From CALCZU01 sp964396165 (GTDB taxonomy: Bacteria; Bdellovibrionota; FAC87; UBA2466), in contig CAYNEF010000060.1 of the NCBI GenBank assembly GCA_964396165.1, positions 1 through 18,633 of the forward strand: a DNA stretch of 18,633 bases, written 5' to 3'. Under the pieces are notes generated by a model. That model was not told the origin of the DNA, searched no databases, and saw nothing but the letters and a program-made list of their open reading frames with translations. The position numbers and the translations under genes were made by a program. Of this stretch, positions 14,022-18,633 are shown piece by piece. Numbering within the stretch: position 1 is the stretch's first letter; every line of letters begins with the position of its first letter.

Positions 14022-14816
14022 ATGAAAACATACTTGCTGCTTCTTCTTGGATTAACATCCACAACTGTTCTTTTTTCTCTCAACTCTCAAGTTCAAGCAA
14101 TTACCGAACAAGAGATGATAGCTCGCGGAAAAGAGGGCTATATGAACCGGTGCTCCGGCTGTCACGGCGAAAAAGCCGACGGACAAGGCCCGGGATCCGC
14201 GATGCTAAATCCCAAACCACGAAATCTTGTGGAGGGTTCTTTTAAATTTCGTACAACACCATCAGGAAACTTACCGACGGTAACGGATCTCTTAAGAACG
14301 ATTAACCAAGGGATCCCTGGAACCGCCATGCCTCCTTTTCAAGAAGTATCTGACAGTGAAAAGATGGCTATCATCACGTTTATCCGCTCCTTACGTCCCG
14401 ATTTTAAGGAAGCGCGTCCTGAAAAACTGGTGATAACGATTCCCGAACCACCTCAAGCGATATTTTCAAATAAAGCAGCATTGATTGCGGCTGCAAAAAA
14501 AGGCAAGGTTCACTTCACTTCAGCTTGTGTCAGTTGCCATGGAGATACAGGTATCGGCAACGGACCTTCTGCTGAGACATTAGTAGATTCGTATGAACAG
14601 CCCATCAAGCCTGCAAACTTAACAAAACCTTTTATCAAGAGTGGAAAAACAGCGAAGGATGTTTTTAAAGCCATCACGACAGGGCTCGATGGTTCTCCGA
14701 TGCCAGCGTTCCAGGATATTTTTGATGAAGCAAAGAGATGGGAACTTGTCGCCTACGTATTTTACTTGCGCGGTCAGGCCAGCGGTATTTATTCCGAAAA
14801 GGATACACTTCAATGA
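14022..14816 (+). CDS. Exported dihaem cytochrome c, CcoP-like haem module
   Basis: 264 aa from ATG 14022, where a signal peptide begins (MKTYLLLLLGLTSTTVLFSL, cleavage near 26). An upstream in-frame ATG at 13911 would bury it. Two class I cytochrome c domains: the first with CSGCH (44-48) and axial Met in GTAMPPF (M103), the second with CVSCH (169-173) and axial Met in GSPMPAF (M227). The text between haem 1 and its Met (NPKPRNLVEGSFKFRTTPSG) is typical of dihaem cytochromes beside haem-copper oxidases. It is the first gene of the oxidase operon and its stop overlaps the ccoN start (ATGA). It most likely delivers electrons to CcoO/CcoN, replacing the haem part of CcoP. It is soluble or anchored by an uncleaved signal. 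Confidence 0.9.
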   Translation: MKTYLLLLLGLTSTTVLFSLNSQVQAITEQEMIARGKEGYMNRCSGCHGEKADGQGPGSAMLNPKPRNLVEGSFKFRTTPSGNLPTVTDLLRTINQGIPGTAMPPFQEVSDSEKMAIITFIRSLRPDFKEARPEKLVITIPEPPQAIFSNKAALIAAAKKGKVHFTSACVSCHGDTGIGNGPSAETLVDSYEQPIKPANLTKPFIKSGKTAKDVFKAITTGLDGSPMPAFQDIFDEAKRWELVAYVFYLRGQASGIYSEKDTLQ

Positions 14817-15862
14817 ATGACAACAACAAACAAACCGATAGCCTCGTCGATTACACTGTAGTCACCTGGCATTTTTATGCCTCTATCTTGTATATTTTCG
14901 TAGCAATTCTGGCGGGACTTTCCTTCTCGCTGCAATTTCTACAGAAGTATCCNNNNNNNNNNNNNNNNNNNNNNNNNNNNNNNNNNNNNNNNNNNNNNNN
15001 NNNNNNNNNNNNNNNNNNNNNNNNNNNNNNNNNNNNNNNNNNNNNNNNNNNNTCTTCCATGTATATTCACGATCTAGTGGGATTGTTTGTAACTCCTCTG
15101 GGAATAGCTAGCGTGTATTACCTTCTGCCTGTTGTAATGAAAAAACCTCTCTATAGCCATGCTCTTTCTATTATCGGCTTTTGGGGATTAGCATTTTTCT
15201 ATCCGTTAAACAGCGCGCACCATTATCTTTTTTCTCCCATCCCGATGTGGACTCAGTATGCAAGTATTGTGGCTAGTATCGGAGTGCACGTTGTGGTTTA
15301 CACGGTTGTGTTCAACATTATCGCAACTATTGCATCCGACTGGACACAGCTTTCTACGAACTATACCGTTCGCTGGATATTTTTTGGCACGATAGCGTAC
15401 TTAATCACTTGTATTCAGTGTGCAGTACAAGTGACTCTCTCCGCTCAATCCATCATCCACTTCACTGACTGGGTGGTAGGCCATTCTCACTTTGTTCTTT
15501 TCGGAGTATTTAGTTTTTGGGTGACGGCGTGGATGTATTATTTGCTCCCACGCATTTGGAGTGTACCCATTTACTCGGAAAGTCTCGCGCGTTGGCACTT
15601 CTGGATGCAGACTTTAGCAATTTCTTTGATGCAGATAGATCTTCTTGCCGCAGGAGTCATGCAAGGCACGATGTGGAAAAACATGGCACCTTTCATTGAT
15701 TCAGTAGCAGCCTCGATGCCGTTTTGGTGGGTGCGTACCTTTACCGGAATCATGATTCTTGTGGGTGAGGCGTGTTTTATCATCAATATTTATCTGACAT
15801 GGCAGGATTCACAGATGAAAAAGTCTGGACGTCTTGGAAAACCATCATTGGCAGGAGCTTAA
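14813..15862 (+). CDS. ccoN: CcoN-like catalytic subunit of a C-family (cbb3-type) haem-copper oxidase, interrupted by gap
   Basis: Membrane subunit that reduces O2 at a haem b3/CuB centre. Start ATG 14813 overlaps the previous stop by 4 nt. TM helix I is visible (WHFYASILYIFVAILAGLSF); then a 100-N gap removes the region expected to hold the low-spin haem His of helix II. After the gap: CuB His in MYIHDLVG (codon 15068), the HH pair (codons 15218 and 15221), a Tyr six residues before the first HH His (codon 15200) matching the C-family cross-linked Tyr, and the haem ligands HxH in VVGHSHF (15482 and 15488). Comparison with cbb3 subunit I suggests about 450-500 bp are missing, not 100. CcoN is supported over NorB by the following ccoO and by the Tyr position. 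Confidence 0.88.
   Translation: MNDNNKQTDSLVDYTVVTWHFYASILYIFVAILAGLSFSLQFLQKYXXXXXXXXXXXXXXXXXXXXXXXXXXXXXXXXXXSSMYIHDLVGLFVTPLGIASVYYLLPVVMKKPLYSHALSIIGFWGLAFFYPLNSAHHYLFSPIPMWTQYASIVASIGVHVVVYTVVFNIIATIASDWTQLSTNYTVRWIFFGTIAYLITCIQCAVQVTLSAQSIIHFTDWVVGHSHFVLFGVFSFWVTAWMYYLLPRIWSVPIYSESLARWHFWMQTLAISLMQIDLLAAGVMQGTMWKNMAPFIDSVAASMPFWWVRTFTGIMILVGEACFIINIYLTWQDSQMKKSGRLGKPSLAGA
14953..15052. other. Assembly gap (100 N) inside ccoN
   Basis: Exactly 100 undetermined bases. The reading frame continues across only because of the placeholder length. By comparison with the family, several TM helices are missing here. Confidence 0.95.
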
Positions 15863-15866
15863 TAAA

Positions 15867-16481
15867 ATGGGATTCATTGAAAAATTCAGCGGTGTTTTCT
15901 TAATCGCAGGTGTGCTGATGTTCTTTAGTGCAATTATTGGTCTTGCAGCCATACCAGTTTGGATGGTGGACAAAACCGAAGCCTGGCAGGAAATCGCAAC
16001 GGAAGTACCGGAGGATTTCAAAGAAGATTTTAAAACTGTAGAGGAGTACAAGGCGGCTCTTACAAAAGGAAGAGACTTGTATATTGCAGAAGCCTGCTGG
16101 CATTGCCACAGCCAATTCGTTCGCCCCACTGCCAACGAAAGTTTGCGTTATGGTCCCGTAAGCATGCCAGGGGAATATCAAAACTCACTGAATCTTCCCC
16201 AACTGTTCGGCACACGCCGCGTAGGACCTGATTTGTCCCGCGAATCTGGAAAAAAATCCAATGACTGGCAATATGCGCATTTGTACAAACCCACAAATAT
16301 TGTTCCCCAATCTGTAATGCCAAGCTACTCTTGGTATTTCGACATGAAAGACAATGTACCTGTCCCGAAATATGAAGCAAAAGCAATTGTTGCTTATTTG
16401 CAATGGTTGGGCGCTAGCGTAAAAGATCGCAAGGAAACATCTTATGACTATGAACAAGAAAACCTCCCCCCAAGAGAATAA
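15867..16481 (+). CDS. ccoO: CcoO-like monohaem cytochrome c subunit of cbb3-type oxidase
   Basis: 204 aa. Passes electrons to CcoN from the periplasmic side. Start ATG 15867 follows the ccoN stop by 4 nt with AGGAG at 15853-15857; an in-frame ATG at 15834 lies inside ccoN and lacks support. One TM anchor (about 8-33), then CWHCH (77-81) followed directly by the CcoO hallmark SQFVRP, RYGPVSMPGE (94-103), RRVGPDLSRESG (117-128), AHLYKPTNIVPQSVMPSY (137-154) with axial Met151, and AKAIVAYLQWLG near the end. All hallmarks of the family are present at normal length. The 3' end overlaps the next gene by 38 nt. Confidence 0.95.
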   Translation: MGFIEKFSGVFLIAGVLMFFSAIIGLAAIPVWMVDKTEAWQEIATEVPEDFKEDFKTVEEYKAALTKGRDLYIAEACWHCHSQFVRPTANESLRYGPVSMPGEYQNSLNLPQLFGTRRVGPDLSRESGKKSNDWQYAHLYKPTNIVPQSVMPSYSWYFDMKDNVPVPKYEAKAIVAYLQWLGASVKDRKETSYDYEQENLPPRE

Positions 16482-16746
16482 AAGGCTTTCTCTTATAGGA
16501 AAGTTAATGCTCTTTGTTGCAATCGGTGCGTCCATTTGTTTGATGCTTACATCAATTAGATCCGATTGGGGTCAGCCCGTAATGTATCTTTGCGTATTTT
16601 ACACGCTGGCGGTGGTGCTCTTCTTTATCGCGCAATTGGTAGGATTTGTTGCCAGCCAAACCACATACTCTGAAGCCGTAGAAGCACCCAAATTTTCAAT
16701 GCTCGAACTTGAGGCAGAGGAATGGAAAAACTACGAAAAATCTTAA
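16444..16746 (+). CDS. Two-TM membrane protein in the oxidase operon, unknown
   Basis: 100 aa, with ATGs at 16444 and 16450 both possible. Either overlaps the end of ccoO by more than 30 nt in another frame. TM helices at about 17-38 and 45-70, then an acidic tail (SMLELEAEEWKNYEKS) on the same side as the N-terminus, probably cytoplasmic. No motif was recognised. Position directly after ccoO, where ccoQ or ccoP usually lies, suggests a structural or assembly role in the oxidase. Start at 16507 is possible but would cut TM1. Confidence 0.7.
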   Translation: MTMNKKTSPQENKRLSLIGKLMLFVAIGASICLMLTSIRSDWGQPVMYLCVFYTLAVVLFFIAQLVGFVASQTTYSEAVEAPKFSMLELEAEEWKNYEKS

Positions 16747-16949
16747 GAAACTCGAGCGGACTTCCGTGTCTGATCTGTGGAGTAGATTCTTACCCAATTA
16801 AAGTTTTTTTAGGGACATTCGTCGGTTGTTTTTTTATCGGGAGCGTGTTGATTTTTGCCTGGGCGTGGGGAACGGGCAGACTTAAATCGACTGGCCGCGA
16901 AGAAGCAATGGCGATCAAAGCAGAAAGTAAAGGTGACATACATGAGTGA
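16722..16949 (+). CDS. Small single-TM protein with CxxC, possibly CcoS-like
   Basis: 75 aa. The N-terminus carries CLIC (Cys16, Cys19) in GLPCLICGVDSYP, then a TM helix (about 27-49, FLGTFVGCFFIGSVLIFAWAW), then a short polar tail (GTGRLKSTGREEAMAIKAESK). The turn 'WAWGTGRL' after the helix is loosely like the 'WAvrsGQf' of CcoS, an assembly factor for cbb3 oxidase, but the CxxC extension is not part of CcoS. A metal-binding (copper) role is possible. The gene overlaps its upstream neighbour by 25 nt and the next by 8 nt. GAGG lies 7 nt before the ATG. Function not established. Confidence 0.65.
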   Translation: MEKLRKILRNSSGLPCLICGVDSYPIKVFLGTFVGCFFIGSVLIFAWAWGTGRLKSTGREEAMAIKAESKGDIHE

Positions 16950-17097
16950 ACAAGAAAAAGATTTTCTGGCGTACAAAGGCAATAATGTTCCTCGAATTAT
17001 CCGACTTGTTTGGACTGCCATTCTCATTTTTATGGTCTGGTATCTTGCTGCTAATGCTTGGCCTGATTTAAAACTCTGGTTGGAAAAGTTAAAATGA
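16942..17097 (+). CDS. 51-aa single-TM peptide resembling the CcoP membrane anchor without haem domains
   Basis: The start is ATG 16942, preceded by AAGGTG at a normal distance. The longer in-frame ORF from 16855 runs through the previous gene and is rejected. Residues 8-20 (FLAYKGNNVPRII) resemble the CcoP pre-helix signature 'gI.E.dNplPrWW', and residues 19-38 are one TM helix (IIRLVWTAILIFMVWYLAAN) followed by AWPDL, as in CcoP before its first haem domain. The peptide then stops after a short helix. Together with the separate dihaem cytochrome at 14022 this looks like a CcoP split into anchor and haem parts. The stop overlaps the next start (ATGA). Confidence 0.7.
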   Translation: MSEQEKDFLAYKGNNVPRIIRLVWTAILIFMVWYLAANAWPDLKLWLEKLK

Positions 17098-18044
17098 ATG
17101 GAATAGACCTCCCAGAACCAGTTCGCCCTACCTTAACCGATGCTGAAAAAGAAGAGAGAGCCTTAAGGCTTTTCACGACTTTATTTCTTTTCATCTCAGC
17201 CTACTCTTTTTTACATAAAGTATTAATTCCGTTTTGCCTCTCTTTTACCAAATTACACCCCAGCCCCTACACAGTTGTAGATCCGTGGTTTATCCACCCC
17301 GTTCTTCTTGCCCTTCTCTTTAAAAAAGAAAAAGGCAATTCTAATATCGTATCGTTACTTGCGGGAGCTGCAGTCACATACGGCATTTTGGAATTTATCG
17401 AAGTTTTACAAGGCCACTATATCGGGTGGCTTTCCTTCAGCCGCTTGCTTTCTTCTACTCCTATGGCTCTCTTATCGCTTTTCATGATGACCCGCCAATC
17501 GGTAAAACGGAATGCACTATTAGGTTGGACGGGTGCTTTGATTATTCTTCCCTTTTATTACGGAAAAATACTTTTTCCCGCAGCCTCAGCAATTGTCGAA
17601 AATTTGAAACCAAAAACTGTTGTCACAGAAGCCCCTCGTTCCCTGCCGACTCAAGAAATTGCAGTATGTGGAGCGAAAACGTTATCTTTGACTAAAAACA
17701 CCACACAGTTTCACACCTCTGATTTTATCGAAGTAAAAGAATGTGGAATTACCCCATCTTTTATTTTACTTAAGGGAACGGAATTACAACTTAGAAATAG
17801 TGGAAAAGTTCCCTTAAACCTGCATCTGGGATATTTTAAAAACGGCAAAATCAGCACCGGCTGGAATGTGTTGCTTCCACCTCAGCAAGCTGTAAGACGA
17901 GAAGTAAAAATCCCTGAAAATTCTGTTGCCGTTATCTACAGTGATTCCGTTACTGAAGCAGGCATCACTGCAATTACCCAGCATCCCCCAACAAGTAATT
18001 GGGAAATTGTGCGCACCCCTTTAACGATTAGAGAAATCCCATGA
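17094..18044 (+). CDS. Multi-TM protein with possible cupredoxin-like periplasmic domain
   Basis: 316 aa, not assigned to a known family. About four to five hydrophobic segments lie between residues 27 and 165 (near 27-49, 64-77, 85-105, 112-132, 143-165). After a Pro-rich linker a beta-rich domain (about 205-298) shows IEVKECGITPSFILLKG, then LQLRNSGKVPLNLHLGYF, then a late strand AVIYSDSVTEAGITAIT. This order (cg..P..i.l..G..v.l.N....p..lh ... g.i.v) is that of cupredoxin folds in oxidase subunit II and related proteins. The His244 and Cys217 that remain do not make a full copper site. It starts within the 4-nt overlap with the previous gene and ends in another with the next. An accessory subunit or copper-handling factor for the oxidase is inferred from place. 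Confidence 0.75.
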   Translation: MNGIDLPEPVRPTLTDAEKEERALRLFTTLFLFISAYSFLHKVLIPFCLSFTKLHPSPYTVVDPWFIHPVLLALLFKKEKGNSNIVSLLAGAAVTYGILEFIEVLQGHYIGWLSFSRLLSSTPMALLSLFMMTRQSVKRNALLGWTGALIILPFYYGKILFPAASAIVENLKPKTVVTEAPRSLPTQEIAVCGAKTLSLTKNTTQFHTSDFIEVKECGITPSFILLKGTELQLRNSGKVPLNLHLGYFKNGKISTGWNVLLPPQQAVRREVKIPENSVAVIYSDSVTEAGITAITQHPPTSNWEIVRTPLTIREIP

Positions 18045-18145
18045 ACTTTGACACCTGGCTACATTGTTTGGAATTATTCATGGTCTTAGGAATTGCCTTT
18101 ACCGTTTGGTATGTAAAGAAAATGGAAAAGAATGCTAAAGGTTGA
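18041..18145 (+). CDS. 34-aa single-TM peptide, CcoQ- or CcoS-like in size
   Basis: ATG 18041 overlaps the stop of the preceding gene by 4 nt (ATGA), and the frame runs 34 codons to TGA 18143-18145. The sequence is one hydrophobic helix (LELFMVLGIAFTVWYV, about 10-25) with a basic end (KKMEKNAKG). Small peptides like this (CcoQ, CcoS, CydX type) are usual in oxidase operons. No family was confirmed. The precise coupling on both sides makes it likely to be a true gene. It overlaps the next gene by 14 nt. Confidence 0.6.
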   Translation: MNFDTWLHCLELFMVLGIAFTVWYVKKMEKNAKG

Positions 18146-18470
18146 ACCACAAAACCCACGCACTGGAGTTCCTATCACAGTGACTGCCTCAAGTAGCGAT
18201 ACGCTTACGGTATCTCCCGTTGAGAAAAAGAACGGGGAACCCTTTGAAGTAAAGTGGAAAGAAACCAGCGGAACGAGCAAGCACGCAGAGTTCGTTTTGA
18301 TGGTACCAGGAGACTATTTGATCCGAGTAGGTTCCGAGACAGAAAAACTTAACGTAGAATTGCAGAGGGATCTTTCTTTTTTAATCGAGTTTGGGTTACT
18401 GGCGAGTTTAGTGCTCTTTTTTTTAGCGGGGATAATCATATGGACCAAAAAGAAAAAAAGTTTAACCTAA
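18132..18470 (+). CDS. Small beta-domain protein with C-terminal TM helix, unknown
   Basis: 112 aa. No signal peptide; residues 1-78 look like an immunoglobulin- or FixH-like beta domain (PITVTASSSDTLTVSP, EFVLMVPGDYLIRVGSE), followed by one TM helix (about 83-105) and a KKKK stop-transfer tail. By the positive-inside rule the N-terminal domain would lie in the periplasm. The 'VPGDYLIRV' text resembles domains of copper or oxidase assembly proteins (CcoH/YtkA kind), where the TM is normally at the N-terminus, so the order here is reversed. Overlaps its neighbours by 14 and 31 nt. Confidence 0.65.
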   Translation: MLKVEPQNPRTGVPITVTASSSDTLTVSPVEKKNGEPFEVKWKETSGTSKHAEFVLMVPGDYLIRVGSETEKLNVELQRDLSFLIEFGLLASLVLFFLAGIIIWTKKKKSLT

Positions 18471-18633
18471 TCCGGGGTTGGATATTTTTAAGTATGTGGG
18501 CGATTCTAATTACTACAGGAATTGTCGCAAAACGCGGATTTGATCATCCTGACATGGTGGTATTTTTTCATTTGCCTGCTGCCGTGTGCCTGGTACTTGC
18601 GTGGAGAGACTTGTCTTACAAGTTTAGAGAAAA
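18440..18633 (+). CDS. Membrane protein, N-terminal part only (runs off the window)
   Basis: Opens at ATG 18440 inside the end of the previous gene and stays open for 64 codons to the window edge. The product begins MDQKEKKFNLIRG, followed by two hydrophobic stretches (WIFLSMWAILITTGIVA, and MVVFFHLPAAVCLVLAW with a His-Leu-Pro in the helix). GGGGAT about 7 nt upstream may serve as ribosome site. The overlap continues the coupled pattern of the operon, so it is probably another oxidase-associated membrane protein. No family was recognised from this fragment. Confidence 0.6.
   Translation, partial: MDQKEKKFNLIRGWIFLSMWAILITTGIVAKRGFDHPDMVVFFHLPAAVCLVLAWRDLSYKFRE

Noticed and set aside
14813..15862. 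Nitric oxide reductase subunit NorB instead of CcoN
   Set aside because: The following gene is a clear CcoO, and the Tyr six residues before the HH pair and the HxH text fit C-family oxidases; NorB glutamates were not seen.
16855..16941. N-terminal extension of the 51-aa anchor peptide
   Set aside because: It is an out-of-frame reading of the preceding gene; ATG 16942 has AAGGTG and the usual short overlap.

Overview
The window (18.6 kb, moderately AT-rich, two 100-N assembly gaps) looks like a chromosome segment of a free-living or predatory Gram-negative bacterium. The best guess is the Bdellovibrionota/Oligoflexia or a related delta-proteobacterial lineage. This is an inference from content: two sigma-54 activators with GSFTGA loops, several exported proteins, multiheme respiration and a divergent archease. 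No rRNA, tRNA, CRISPR array, transposase or phage gene was seen.

Layout. (1) 1-4116: the end of an amidohydrolase-like gene, a convergent monofunctional transglycosylase with a long Pro/Glu tail, and uvrA. (2) 4117-5971: a sigma-54 activator with an unfamiliar N-terminal sensor domain, a strong sigma-70 promoter, a 138-nt repeat-rich leader and a perfect intrinsic terminator. (3) 5994-9413: an accessory-looking patch holding a divergent archease, an exported possible Cys-His-Asp enzyme flanked by a 31-bp direct repeat, a zinc-ribbon protein, an exported alpha/beta-hydrolase and an exported caspase-like protease. (4) 9504-12863, minus strand: cytochrome c'-like/TPR protein, K+ channel, CBS protein, then an NtrC-type response regulator whose receiver is interrupted by a gap. 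(5) 12995-13903: a tandem universal stress protein. (6) 14022-18633 and beyond: a tightly overlapping operon for a cbb3-type (C-family) haem-copper oxidase.

How they may work together. Candidate -24/-12 (sigma-54) promoters, all containing TTGGCA, lie before the response regulator, the universal stress protein and the oxidase operon. The response regulator carries its own AAA+ sigma-54 activation domain. This suggests a compact respiratory/stress regulon in which the regulator controls itself, the stress protein and the terminal oxidase. The haem protein, K+ channel and CBS protein sit just upstream of the regulator.

The most unusual part is the oxidase operon. CcoN and CcoO are recognisable, but no ordinary CcoP is present. 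A separate exported dihaem cytochrome comes first, and a 51-aa membrane peptide resembling only the CcoP anchor comes later. These are accompanied by at least five further membrane proteins, one of them multi-spanning with a possible cupredoxin-like periplasmic domain. The operon runs off the window.
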